Assembly (NCBI GenBank): GCA_963811625.1
Contig: CAWERS010000001.1
Span: 62,001-126,000, forward strand
Reading direction: 5' to 3'
DNA length: 64,000 nt
Source: AC-56 sp963811625
Lineage (GTDB): Bacteria > Actinomycetota > Thermoleophilia > Solirubrobacterales > 70-9
The position numbers and the translations under genes are program-made. This document shows, piece by piece, positions 42,913 through 52,205 of this stretch (its first letter is position 1; the number at the start of each line of letters is the position of its first letter). The notes beneath the pieces were generated by a model. That model saw only the letters and a list, made by a program, of their open reading frames with translations, was not told the DNA's origin and searched no databases.

Positions 42913-43937
42913 CGTCTGGTCCCCGTCATGGCCTGCATCAGCACCCGGTTGGCCTGCTTGCCACGGGTCTCCTCGGCGTCGCGGATCGTCGTGCCAGTGA
43001 ACGACATGAAGACGTCGTCGAGCGTCGGACGGGAGACGCTGATGCCCCGTATCGGCAGGCCGAGCTCGGCGAACAGGCGGGGGACGAACTCCTCGCCTCC
43101 GCGAACGCCGAAGCTGACCGCGTGCTCGGATACCCGGGCCTCGATCCCGAAACGCTCGCGGAGCGCGGCGATTGCGGCGTCATGGTCCTCGGTCTCGATC
43201 CGGATGCGGTCCGCGCCGACGCTCTCCTTCAGGGCCTCGGGGGTGTCGAGCACAGCGATCTCCCCCTGATCCATGATCGCGATCCGGTCGCAGAATTCGG
43301 CCTCGTCCATGTAGTGGGTGGTCATGAAGATCGTGATCTCCTCGCGATCGCGAAGCTCGGCTATGTAGCGCCAGATCGAGCTGCGTGTCTGGGGGTCGAG
43401 GCCAAGCGTGGGCTCATCGAGGAACAGGACGCGCGGCGAGTGCAGGAGCCCTCGGGCGATCTCCAGCCGGCGGCGCATCCCCCCGGAGAACGTGCCCACC
43501 TCGGCCTCCCGCCGCTCCCACAGCGCGACCATCTCCAGCACCTGCCGGATTCGCGGCGCCACAGTCGCCCGGTCCACGCCGTAGAGCTCCGCGTGAAGCC
43601 TCAGGTTCTGCTCCGCGGTCAGGTAGGAGTCCAGCGTCGGATCCTGAAAGACCAAGCCGATGTTCCGCCGCACGGCGTCGCGCTCCCGTACCACGTCGTA
43701 GCCGGCGACGGTGGCGCTGCCCGCTGTGGGGGTGGCCAGGGTGCAGAGCATGTTGATGGTGGTCGACTTGCCCGCCCCGTTTGGGCCGAGAAACCCGAAG
43801 ACCTCGCCCGTCGAGACCTCGAAGTCGATGCTGCGGACAGCCTCGACCTCGCCGAACGACTTGGCCAGCCCTCGAACCGAGATCGCGAAAGACGCCGCGG
43901 TCACCTGGCCTCCATCACGGCGATCGTCCTGCCTCAT
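42909..43937 (-). CDS. ABC transporter ATPase (DrrA-like)
   Basis: The 342-residue protein has Walker A GPNGAGKS, Q loop GLVFQDPTLD, signature FSGGMRRRLEIARGL and Walker B RVLFLDEPTLG, as in DrrA/ABC-2 exporters. The C-terminal extension is typical for DrrA. ATG 43937 has AAGGTGATC ahead and is preferred over 43955. It pairs with the permease by ATGA overlap. Confidence 0.87.
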   Translation of the reverse strand: MRQDDRRDGGQVTAASFAISVRGLAKSFGEVEAVRSIDFEVSTGEVFGFLGPNGAGKSTTINMLCTLATPTAGSATVAGYDVVRERDAVRRNIGLVFQDPTLDSYLTAEQNLRLHAELYGVDRATVAPRIRQVLEMVALWERREAEVGTFSGGMRRRLEIARGLLHSPRVLFLDEPTLGLDPQTRSSIWRYIAELRDREEITIFMTTHYMDEAEFCDRIAIMDQGEIAVLDTPEALKESVGADRIRIETEDHDAAIAALRERFGIEARVSEHAVSFGVRGGEEFVPRLFAELGLPIRGISVSRPTLDDVFMSFTGTTIRDAEETRGKQANRVLMQAMTGTRR

Positions 43938-44023
43938 CGTGATCACCTTAGCCATCGTCGAGATTCCGTCGAAATGGACGACGGTGCTCACCCGGCCCGC
44001 AGATACCGCCGCGAGTGAGGGAG

Positions 44024-44986
44024 CTAGGCCGGCTTGACGCAGATCGCGTGGACGAGAAGCGCGGCCGGGTCGGCGCCCGGGCTGAGCTGGACCGTCGCCC
44101 GCCAGCCGTCGTCGGGCGCTTTGGCCTTGTCGCTGCCGTCGAACGGCTCCGAGGCGTCGATTCGCGAGAAGAAGCCCTGCACGCCGCCCCCGCTCACATG
44201 CCATCCGCCCTTGGGGCAGCTGCGCCTCACCGTCGATGTGCCGGGGAAGACCACCTTGGCGGTGAACCGGTAGCGCATCTTCATCACCCCACCGGGCAGA
44301 CAGATCGCGTGCGCAACCGGCGTGCGGTTGACGGTGCTGTTGTTGACGTTGAGCTTCCCCGACCACCCCTCGTCGTACACCTGGTCCGAGTCGATGTCCC
44401 TTGGGTGGCTGGAGTTCAGCTGCTCCTCGAACTGGGTCGTCGCCGCTCCGGGGATCCTCAGGCCGCCGCCGACGACTCGCCCCGAGGCGCAGGTCACCGA
44501 CGCCCCCGTGCCGGCGCTGCTCCCCATCGTGATCAGGGGTCCGAGGCCGGTGTTGTAGAGCAGGCTGGAGCCGCCCTTCGTGTTGCGCAGGCAGATCGCC
44601 ACGGACTTGGCGGTCCTGGTCGCCGCGGACGCGTTGAACGTCTCCGCGGTGTAGCCGTCATCGGCGAGCGAATCCGCGTCGACGAAGTCAAACGGGGCGA
44701 TCGAGCCGATGCGCACCTGGTCGGCCGGCCCGCTGATCCTGCCCCCGCCGCCCGCGACCCTGAAGCCGGTGGGACAGACGACGAAGGCGTTGCCGTCGTC
44801 GTCTGCGGGCGCGGAGGCCGTGTCGCTGACATATCGGAACGGCCCGGCCTGGGTGCTCACGAGGCCGCCGAGCGCCGTCGCCGGGCCGATCGCGAGCGAG
44901 GCCGCGCCGACCGCTGTCGCCGCCAACACCCCTGCCAGCCGCCCGACGCCGTTTGCTCGAATCTCGACCTCCTTGTGGCCAATCAT
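44024..44986 (-). CDS. Secreted protein with three repeats
   Basis: The 320-residue protein has a signal peptide (LAGVLAATAVGAASLAIGPA) and three imperfect repeats of about 75 residues, each with a C-P-G-like opening, a GGG turn and an AIC end: VVCPTGFRVAGGGGRI, VTCASGRVVGGGLRI, RSCPKGGWHVSGGG. The two Cys per repeat probably form a disulfide. No family is recognised. ATG 44986 is preferred over the longer frame. It is probably a surface or extracellular protein. Confidence 0.62.
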   Translation of the reverse strand: MIGHKEVEIRANGVGRLAGVLAATAVGAASLAIGPATALGGLVSTQAGPFRYVSDTASAPADDDGNAFVVCPTGFRVAGGGGRISGPADQVRIGSIAPFDFVDADSLADDGYTAETFNASAATRTAKSVAICLRNTKGGSSLLYNTGLGPLITMGSSAGTGASVTCASGRVVGGGLRIPGAATTQFEEQLNSSHPRDIDSDQVYDEGWSGKLNVNNSTVNRTPVAHAICLPGGVMKMRYRFTAKVVFPGTSTVRRSCPKGGWHVSGGGVQGFFSRIDASEPFDGSDKAKAPDDGWRATVQLSPGADPAALLVHAICVKPA

Positions 44987-45156
44987 GGGAGGGTGCGAAG
45001 GCTGTGTCAAGGGGCGCGGGCCCCTCTGGACCAATTACCGAGCGCGGTGCCCGGGTATCCCGCCGGCGCTGTACAGAGATTGGCCCGCAACGGCGGTCCT
45101 TTCTCGGCCTTGACTCCGCCCGTCGTAGCGAGGGACGAATCGCCCCCCGCTACTCG

Positions 45157-46494
45157 TCAAATCGCCGCCGCGAACAGCCGCCACTCATCTGGGACCCCTT
45201 TGAGTTGCTTCGCCCCGCGGTCCGCGAACTGGATCTCCGATCCCGCGACCAGGTCCTTGACCGTGCTGGAGACGAGCACCTCACCCGGGGCGGCCAGGGC
45301 CCCGACCCGCGCCGCGATGTGGACAGCGATCCCGCCGACGTCGTTCTCCATCAGCTCGACCTCGCCGCAGTGGATGCCGACGCGGATCTCCAAGCCATGG
45401 GACTGGGCCGCCTCCACGATCGCGCACCCGCAGAGGATCGCCCGCGCCGGGCCGTCGAAGGTGGCGAGGTAACCGTCGCCCAGCGTCTTCACCTCACGCC
45501 CGCGGAACCGGCCGAGTTCGCGCCGCACCGCTTCCTGATGTGCTGTCAGCAGCTCGCGCCAGCGCGCGTCCCCGAATTCTGCCGCCCGCTCCGTGGAGCC
45601 GACGATGTCCGTGAACATCACGGTTGCGAGCACGCGGTCCGGCTCGGGCACGGTGCGGGCGCCGGTCAGGAACTCCTCGATCTCTCCGAGCACCCCTTCC
45701 GCGTCGCCTGCCCAGGGCAGATGGTCGATTCCGGGAAGCTCCACGTATCGGGCGCCCGGGATCTGCTCGGCGAGCTCCTCGCCGGCGCGTCGATTGACGA
45801 CCCGATCGCCGCGCCGATGGATGACCAAAGTCGGCACGTGGATCGTGGGCAGGACGGCTCGCACGTCGATGTCCAGAAACATCTCGAAGATCTGTTGGAC
45901 CATCGCCGGACTCGCAGCGGAGCGCTCGATCCGGGCGGTGAACTGCGCCGCCTGGGGATCGCCGGCAAAGCTCGGAGCGAAGAGCTCGACCATCCCCTCT
46001 GCCTGTTGCCCCCAAAAGGGCGCGATGAACTCGGCGGCCGACTCGCGAAGCGCGTCCGCCGGCGCGGCCCAGGGGTAGTCGGGCGCCTCGGTGGTGCGCC
46101 CCATCGCCCCGTAGAGCACAAGAGCGGTCGCCCGATCCGGATGAGTGGCCGCGAAGAGGACGCTCATCGGCCCGCCTTCGGAGATCCCGAAGAGGGCCGC
46201 CCGCTCCGATCCGGCGGCGTCCATGACCGCCCGCACGTCGTCGACCCGCTGCTCCAGCGTCGGCACGTCGGTCACCGGGTCTGACAGCCCGGTGCCGCGC
46301 TTGTCGAAGATGATCAGGCGTGAGAAGGAGCCGATCCGCTCGAAGAACCGAGCGAAGGGGGGCGACTCCCACTGGAGTTCGAGGTGGGTGGCGAAGCCGA
46401 GGACGAGGACCAGGTCGATTGGGCCCTCGCCGACGACCTGGTAGGCGATCGAGGTGTCCCCGGACTTCGCGTACTGTGTCGGCGGGATGCTCAT
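45157..46494 (-). CDS. Alpha/beta-hydrolase fused to class III adenylate cyclase
   Basis: The 445-residue protein has an N-terminal alpha/beta hydrolase (nucleophile Ser105 in GISEGG, DKRGTGLSDP, late His in GIDHLPWAGD) and a C-terminal cyclase domain (VMFTDIVGSTERAAEFGDAR, TLGDGYLATFDG). It probably couples binding of a small ligand by the hydrolase-like part to cyclase activity. The same fusion is known in actinobacteria. The truncated cyclase at 36751 is a likely relative. Start ATG 46494. Confidence 0.85.
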   Translation of the reverse strand: MSIPPTQYAKSGDTSIAYQVVGEGPIDLVLVLGFATHLELQWESPPFARFFERIGSFSRLIIFDKRGTGLSDPVTDVPTLEQRVDDVRAVMDAAGSERAALFGISEGGPMSVLFAATHPDRATALVLYGAMGRTTEAPDYPWAAPADALRESAAEFIAPFWGQQAEGMVELFAPSFAGDPQAAQFTARIERSAASPAMVQQIFEMFLDIDVRAVLPTIHVPTLVIHRRGDRVVNRRAGEELAEQIPGARYVELPGIDHLPWAGDAEGVLGEIEEFLTGARTVPEPDRVLATVMFTDIVGSTERAAEFGDARWRELLTAHQEAVRRELGRFRGREVKTLGDGYLATFDGPARAILCGCAIVEAAQSHGLEIRVGIHCGEVELMENDVGGIAVHIAARVGALAAPGEVLVSSTVKDLVAGSEIQFADRGAKQLKGVPDEWRLFAAAI

Positions 46495-46594
46495 CGGTCT
46501 CGCGCCCGGGCCCGGACGTCGTACCGAGAGACGAATCGCCCCCCGCTAGTGGAGACGGCGCTCGCCATTCGCGACCCCCGGCATCGATATGCCG

Positions 46595-46888
46595 CTAGGC
46601 GGGCCCCTGTGCCGCGGCCCAGTCGCGCAGGCGGTCCGAAAGCTCCGTCGTGGCTGGGCCGACCTCGACGATCTCGTCTGCAGGGATGTCCGCCTGCCGT
46701 GCCGCGGCGATGATCGCGTCCGGTGAGGGCGCCTCATAGAGGCAGTAGGTCCGTCGCCGATCGGCGCTCAGAAACGAGAACAGCCAGCGGACGCCCGCGT
46801 CCCCGTTGACTTCCTCGATCAGCCTCACGTCCTCGGATGTGAGGTCGAGCTGGTCCGCAAAGGTCCGCTCGATCATGTAAAGCGGCAT
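46595..46888 (-). CDS. DUF4242/SCO4226-like small protein
   Basis: A 97-residue ferredoxin-fold protein starting MPLYMIERTFADQLDLT, with VRWLFSFLSADRRRTYCLYE and EAPSPDAIIAAARQADIPAD. The DUF4242 family includes a nickel-binding protein (SCO4226) of Streptomyces. Metal binding here is inferred from the family. It lies just after the LuxR-AAA gene on the same strand and may be controlled by it. Confidence 0.75.
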   Translation of the reverse strand: MPLYMIERTFADQLDLTSEDVRLIEEVNGDAGVRWLFSFLSADRRRTYCLYEAPSPDAIIAAARQADIPADEIVEVGPATTELSDRLRDWAAAQGPA

Positions 46889-46912
46889 CGTTTGCCGATC
46901 CTACCGCTGTTT

Positions 46913-49873
46913 CTATGTCTCGATCAGCCCCCGGCGGTGGGCGTAAGACGCCGCCTCGGTGCGATTGGCGCATTCCGTCTTCCGCAGGATGTTGCGCATG
47001 TGGTTGGCGACGGTGTGCTCGCTGATGAAAAGCGACCCGCCGATCTCCTTGTTGCTGAGGCCGCGGGCGACCAAGCGCAGGATCTCCGCCTCGCGGGCGG
47101 AGAGACCATCGGGGAGGCCGGTCCTCGGTGCGGCCGATCCCAACCCGGCGGTCCGAGTCGCGATCGCAGTCATACCGATCCGCTCGGCGAGGTCCGCCGC
47201 TTCGGCGAGCAGCGTCCCGGCCCGGTCGCGATCGCCATGCGGGCGGGTCAGCAGCATTCGCGCGTACTCGTAGAAGCTGTGGGCGAGCCACGTCGCCGCT
47301 TGCATTCTCCGCTCGAGCTCGATCGCATGTTCGAAGTGCTCCGCGGCGCGGTCCCACTCGCCCAGCGTCGCGGCGAGCATGCCCAGATAACGGTCTGCGG
47401 CCCCGTAGAAGGCGACCAGGTGGCCAACCATCACGCTGGCGCCCCCGAGGGGCTCGAGCTCCGGATAGACGAGCTCGGCCACCCGCTCGTCGCCGACCGC
47501 CGCGCAGGCATCGGTCAGATACGTGAGCGACGCGAGCCAGAGCGACTCGCGGAAGGGATCGAGCCCTTCCGCGGCCACCCGCGAGAGCTCTCGCCCGGCC
47601 TCCTCCATCATCCCGAGCTCGACCAGCGCCGAGACCAGGCCGGGCCGCCAGGGCCCCTGTCGGGAGTTGGCGGCGAGGATCCTGATCACCGGCGCGAGCT
47701 CCGCGAGCCGCCCCTGCTCTCGCCGGATGCTGAACATCTGGATCCCGTGAACGCCCGAGGGGTCGCGCCCGGTCAGCAGCCTGCTCCAGCCGTCGGAGCG
47801 CTGCTGGCGGGCCTCGGCCTCCGCGAGACGCCCGTCGCCCAACGCGATTGCCGAGCCGTAGTGCTCCGCCACGTGGAGCATGAAAGGTTGCGCCGTCTGC
47901 TCCGCGGTCTGGCGAAGCAGCGTCACCTCCCTGCGGGCTGACTCGAGGTCCGAGAGGGCAACGAAGGCCGGGACGCGCCAAGCTATCGCCTCGGCACGGA
48001 TCTCGGTCTCGCCCAGCTCCTCGGCGAGATCCCTCGCCTCGGTCAGCATCACGAGGATTTCGTCCAGTGGGGTGGTGCCCCGCGACCAGTAAGCGCGCAT
48101 CAGCACGGTCGCCAGGCCCGCCTGGTCCCCCAGGCTCCGGGCCATCGCGATGGCCTGCGTGCGGGCGATGGCGCCCCGCTCGTGTTGGCCTTGGAAGTCC
48201 AACGCTCGCGCCAGCCCCCCGAGCAGCCGCACGCGAAGGTTCGAGGCCCCGTCGCCAAGCGCCGCGGCCGCCTCCTCCAGCAGCTCCACGGCGCCCTCAT
48301 CGACGATCCCGGGCCTCCAGCAAGCCTCCTCGTAGCCGATCGCCGCCCGGGTCAGGAGCTGGGCATCGCCCATCTCGCGGGCAATGTTCCCCGCGGACCT
48401 GAACGCCGCCAGCGCGTCGAGCGCCCGGCCGGCCCGGTGGGTTGCCGTTCCGAGCTCGAGGAACGCTTCGGCCCGTGACCCCTCATCCTCGATCTCCAGC
48501 TCGAGCGCGGTGCGCAGGTGCGCGGCCGCCTCGTCGAACGCGAGCGAGCCGGTTGCGGCGCGCGCGGCCAACAGGTTGTATTCGATGCCACGCCTCGCTC
48601 CACCCAGCGGCGCGGCGGCGGCGAAGTGGTGCGCGAGGTCGACGAGCACTCGGCCGGAGCGCTCCCCGCCGTGCTCCAGGGCTTCGCCGACACGCAGATG
48701 GAGCTCGGCACGCCGCAAGGCGGTGAGGCGATCGTAGAGCGCCCGGCGAACGAGCTCGTGGGTGAACCGGTACGCGAGCGTGCGGGATGGAGCCTCCTCG
48801 ATCATGCCGCTGCCGACCGCCTCGTTCAACTCGGTGATCAGCTCCGTCTCCTCCAAGCCGGCCGCGCGGCGGAGGACCTCCAGCTCGAACTCGGCTCCGG
48901 CCGACGCAGCCAGCTCGAGCAGGCCGGTCGTGCCCGGCGCCAGCCGCGAGAGACGCTGACTGACCACCTCGCGAACGCCCTCCGGGGTGCTCAGCTCGGT
49001 CAGCGGTCGCGCGAGGTGGATCGCCCGGTCGACGACCTCGACCCCCTTGGTCTCGACCAGCGCCCGCCACAACTCGCAAACCAGGAACGGGTTCCCCTCC
49101 GTGAGTTCGCTGATCGTTTGGGCCAGCTCGCCGGGCCCCGCGCCGGGTTCCGCGCCCGCCGCCCGATAGACGAACTCGGCCACTTCCTCGGTGGTCAGGC
49201 CGGTGAGCCCCAGCCGCACGACCTCGTCCGACCTGCGCAAGTCGGCCAGCGTCTCCGACAGCGCCTGGGGTACGTCCGCCTCGGTATCCCGGAAGGTCGC
49301 CAACACAAGCAGGCGGGCGCCTCCGGCGCTGCGAGCGAGGTGGCGCAGAAGCAAGAGCGTTGGCGCGTCCGCCCACTGCCCGTCCTCGATCACGAGCAGT
49401 ACCGGGCGCTCGCGGCTCACGCCCGTGAGGAGGCCCGTGACCGCTGTGTGGAGCCGGTGGCGCTCGGTATCGGGATCGGCGGTCACCGGTGCCGGCAGAT
49501 CGCCGATCCGGGCCGGCAGGTCGGGGAGGAGACGCCCCAACTCGCCGCCTCCCGAGCCGATCGCGCTTCGCAGCTCGGCGGGCTCCGTGACCCGCGCGAG
49601 GCGGTCGAGCGCTTCGACGAATGGCCCGTAAGGTGCCTGCACGACCGCGTCACAGGCGCCATAGAGGACCAGGGCCCCTTCCTCCGCCGCCTCGGCGGCG
49701 AACTCCCGCGCCAGGCGGCTCTTGCCCGATCCGGGCGGGCCGCCCACCAGCACGACCCTGCGGCCCTCCCCTGGGGTGCGCGGGATCAGGCTGCGAAGGG
49801 TCTCCAGCTCGGCCAGGCGCCCGACGAACGGAAACGTCGAGGATAGTCCGAGCGAACCGGGAAGGTCGTGCAT
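46913..49873 (-). CDS. LuxR-family regulator with AAA ATPase (LAL/MalT-like)
   Basis: The 986-residue protein has an N-terminal AAA/STAND ATPase (Walker A GGPPGSGKS at 44-52, Walker B VLLVIEDGQWADAP), a long TPR-like middle part and a C-terminal LuxR helix-turn-helix (LSAREAEILRLVARGLSNKE, ISEHTVANHMRNILRKTE). This is a large ATP-binding LuxR (LAL) regulator. It may respond to an unknown inducer and activate nearby genes. The DUF4242 gene follows by 24 bases and may be a target. It is divergent from the oxidoreductase gene. Confidence 0.87.
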   Translation of the reverse strand: MHDLPGSLGLSSTFPFVGRLAELETLRSLIPRTPGEGRRVVLVGGPPGSGKSRLAREFAAEAAEEGALVLYGACDAVVQAPYGPFVEALDRLARVTEPAELRSAIGSGGGELGRLLPDLPARIGDLPAPVTADPDTERHRLHTAVTGLLTGVSRERPVLLVIEDGQWADAPTLLLLRHLARSAGGARLLVLATFRDTEADVPQALSETLADLRRSDEVVRLGLTGLTTEEVAEFVYRAAGAEPGAGPGELAQTISELTEGNPFLVCELWRALVETKGVEVVDRAIHLARPLTELSTPEGVREVVSQRLSRLAPGTTGLLELAASAGAEFELEVLRRAAGLEETELITELNEAVGSGMIEEAPSRTLAYRFTHELVRRALYDRLTALRRAELHLRVGEALEHGGERSGRVLVDLAHHFAAAAPLGGARRGIEYNLLAARAATGSLAFDEAAAHLRTALELEIEDEGSRAEAFLELGTATHRAGRALDALAAFRSAGNIAREMGDAQLLTRAAIGYEEACWRPGIVDEGAVELLEEAAAALGDGASNLRVRLLGGLARALDFQGQHERGAIARTQAIAMARSLGDQAGLATVLMRAYWSRGTTPLDEILVMLTEARDLAEELGETEIRAEAIAWRVPAFVALSDLESARREVTLLRQTAEQTAQPFMLHVAEHYGSAIALGDGRLAEAEARQQRSDGWSRLLTGRDPSGVHGIQMFSIRREQGRLAELAPVIRILAANSRQGPWRPGLVSALVELGMMEEAGRELSRVAAEGLDPFRESLWLASLTYLTDACAAVGDERVAELVYPELEPLGGASVMVGHLVAFYGAADRYLGMLAATLGEWDRAAEHFEHAIELERRMQAATWLAHSFYEYARMLLTRPHGDRDRAGTLLAEAADLAERIGMTAIATRTAGLGSAAPRTGLPDGLSAREAEILRLVARGLSNKEIGGSLFISEHTVANHMRNILRKTECANRTEAASYAHRRGLIET

Positions 49874-50027
49874 GGCGGGCTTTGAAGACCATAGTCAGAT
49901 CTGACCATTCCCTCCTGGAACGCGAGCGCCGAGCGGGGCGAAGAAGAAGGTCAGTCTGGGTCATGACGCGGGGCCCTTGATGACCTAGGCTCGTCGCACA
50001 TTCGATTTGGAGGATCAAGGAGGACGC

Positions 50028-51431
50028 ATGGCCACCGCAAGCACAGCCGCCGAGATCGCCCGCCGCGACCTATCGGAATTCAAGGGACGGCTGATCGGGC
50101 CCGAGGACACCGACTACGGCGAGGCGCGCAAGGTCTACAACGCGATGATCGACAAGCGGCCGGCGCTGATCGCCCGTTGCGCAGATGCGGACGATGTCGC
50201 AATGGCGGTCCGGTTCGCCGGCGCTCGCGAGCTGCTGCTGGCGGTTCGGGGCGGCGGTCACAACGGCGCCGGACTTGGAACCTGCGACGACGGCGTCGTG
50301 CTCGACCTCTCGTCGTTGAAGCAGATCGAGGTCGACCCCGAGGCGCGCACTGTCCGGGTCGGTGGCGGTTGCACCTGGGGCGAGGTCGACAACGCCACCA
50401 ACGAGCATGGCCTCGCAACCCCGAGCGGGATCATCTCGACCACCGGGGTCGGCGGTCTGACGCTGGGGGGTGGCATTGGCCACCTGACGCGCAAGTGCGG
50501 CCTCGCGATCGACAACCTACTCGAGGCCGAGCTGGTGCTCGCGACCGGCGAGCGGGTGCGAGCGAGCGCCGATGACCACCCCGACCTGTACTGGGCGATC
50601 CGCGGCGGCGGCGGCAACTTCGGCGTCGTGACCTCGTTCACGTTCCGGCTCCACGAGGTCGACACGGTGATCGCCGGGCCGACGTTCTGGCCGGTCGAGG
50701 CGGGCGCCGACGTGATGTCGGTCTACCGCGAGTTCATCACCGCTGCGCCGCGCGAGCTGAGCGGGTTCTTCGCCTTCACCTCGGTCCCGCCGGGCCCGCC
50801 GTTCCCCGAGGAGCTGCACCTGCGCAAGGTCAGTGGGGTTGTCTGGTGCTACGTCGGCGGTGAAGAGGACGCGGCGAAGGCGATGGCTCCGCTGCTCGAC
50901 AACGTCCCGGAGCCGCTCATGCACGGGGTGCAGCCGATGCCGCATCCGGCGCTGCAGAGTGCGTTCGACGGCGTGTACCCGGAGGGTGATCAGTGGTACT
51001 GGCGCGCCGACTTCGTCAAGGAGGTCCCCGACGAGGCGGTCCAGGCGCACCAGGAGCACGGCGCCCAGATGCCGACCTGGAAGTCGACCATGCACATGTA
51101 TCCGATCGACGGCGCTGCGCACGACCTCGGGCCGACCGACACCGCCTGGAGCTACCGTGACGCCAACTGGGGCTCGGTGTTCGCGGGCGTCGATCCCGAT
51201 CCGGCCAACGTCAATCAGATCCGGGACTGGACCGTCGACTACTTCGACGCGCTTCACCCCTACTCGGCCGGTGGCGCATACGTGAACATGATGATGGACG
51301 AGGGTCAGGAGCGGGTCCGCGCCAGCTACCGGGACAACTACGATCGCTTGGCGCGGATCAAGCGCCAGTACGACCCGGACAACCTGTTCCGCGTCAACCA
51401 GAACATCGAGCCCGCCGCGCCCGGCTCATAG
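50028..51431 (+). CDS. FAD-linked oxidoreductase (BBE-like)
   Basis: The 467-residue protein has the FAD-binding fold of PCMH/berberine-bridge oxidases: RFAGARELLLAVRGGGHNGA with His78 for covalent FAD, GLATPSGIISTTGVGGLTLG, IRGGGGNFGVVTSFTFRLH, and the C-terminal KRQYDPDNLFRVNQNI. The ATG at 50028 has AAGGAGGA ahead. These enzymes oxidise sugars or small alkaloid-like compounds. It lies directly upstream of the glycosyltransferase cluster, with four bases before the next start, so it may be the first gene of that operon. Confidence 0.87.
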   Translation: MATASTAAEIARRDLSEFKGRLIGPEDTDYGEARKVYNAMIDKRPALIARCADADDVAMAVRFAGARELLLAVRGGGHNGAGLGTCDDGVVLDLSSLKQIEVDPEARTVRVGGGCTWGEVDNATNEHGLATPSGIISTTGVGGLTLGGGIGHLTRKCGLAIDNLLEAELVLATGERVRASADDHPDLYWAIRGGGGNFGVVTSFTFRLHEVDTVIAGPTFWPVEAGADVMSVYREFITAAPRELSGFFAFTSVPPGPPFPEELHLRKVSGVVWCYVGGEEDAAKAMAPLLDNVPEPLMHGVQPMPHPALQSAFDGVYPEGDQWYWRADFVKEVPDEAVQAHQEHGAQMPTWKSTMHMYPIDGAAHDLGPTDTAWSYRDANWGSVFAGVDPDPANVNQIRDWTVDYFDALHPYSAGGAYVNMMMDEGQERVRASYRDNYDRLARIKRQYDPDNLFRVNQNIEPAAPGS

Positions 51432-51434
51432 CCT

Positions 51435-52205
51435 GTGGAAGGGCGCCCGACCGTTCTCGTCCTCACGCCCGTCAAGCAGGCTGCCGCCCATCTCCCGCGG
51501 TACTTCGAGGCGTTGTCGCGGCTCGACTACCCGCCCGACCGCCTGAGCATCGGCATCCTCGAAGGCGACAGCACCGACGACAGCTACGAGCGGATCACGA
51601 AGCGCCTCCCGAGCCTGCGGGAGAGGCATCGTCGGGTGACCCTGGCGCGGTGGGATGCCCACTTTCAGCTGCCCGAAGGGGTCCCGCGCTGGGCTCCCCC
51701 GTTCCAGCTGCCGCGTCGGGTGGTGCTGGCAAAGGCGCGAAACCGCCTGCTGAGCGCCGCCCTCGACGACGAGGAGTGGGTGCTGTGGCTGGACGTCGAC
51801 GTGGTCGAGTACCCCGCCGACGTGCTCGAGCGCCTGCTGGCGACGGGAAAGGACATCGTCACTCCCCATTGCGTGGTCGAATCGGGAGGGCCGACGTTCG
51901 ACTGGAACTCCTGGCGCAACAAGGGCCGGGAGCGCATGGACGCGCTCCGAGGAGGTCCGGACCTGGTTCGCCTCGACGCGGTCGGCGGGACCATGCTGTT
52001 GATCCGCGCCGACCTTCACCGCGAGGGCCTCGTCTTCCCCGCGTTCCCGTACGGCCGCCGCAACCGCTTCGCCCGCGAGACGAACCCGCTGATGGGGGAC
52101 GGCATGGGCGAGGTCGAGACCGAGGGGCTTGGGCTGATGGCCAAGGACATGGGCCACGAGTGCTGGGGAATGCCCAACCTCGAGATCGTCCACCCCAACC
52201 GGTGA
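51435..52205 (+). CDS. Glycosyltransferase (Anp1/GT62-like)
   Basis: The 256-residue protein has VLVLTPVKQAAAHLPRYFEA, LSIGILEGDSTDDSYERI, the DxD-like WLDVDVVEYPADVLE and KDIVTPHCVVESGGPTFDWN. These match the Anp1/mannan polymerase-like family (GT62), known best from fungi. It may transfer a hexose in glycolipid or glycoprotein synthesis. GTG 51435 starts four bases after the oxidoreductase stop, and its stop overlaps the next GTG. So it is translationally coupled. Confidence 0.72.
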   Translation: MEGRPTVLVLTPVKQAAAHLPRYFEALSRLDYPPDRLSIGILEGDSTDDSYERITKRLPSLRERHRRVTLARWDAHFQLPEGVPRWAPPFQLPRRVVLAKARNRLLSAALDDEEWVLWLDVDVVEYPADVLERLLATGKDIVTPHCVVESGGPTFDWNSWRNKGRERMDALRGGPDLVRLDAVGGTMLLIRADLHREGLVFPAFPYGRRNRFARETNPLMGDGMGEVETEGLGLMAKDMGHECWGMPNLEIVHPNR

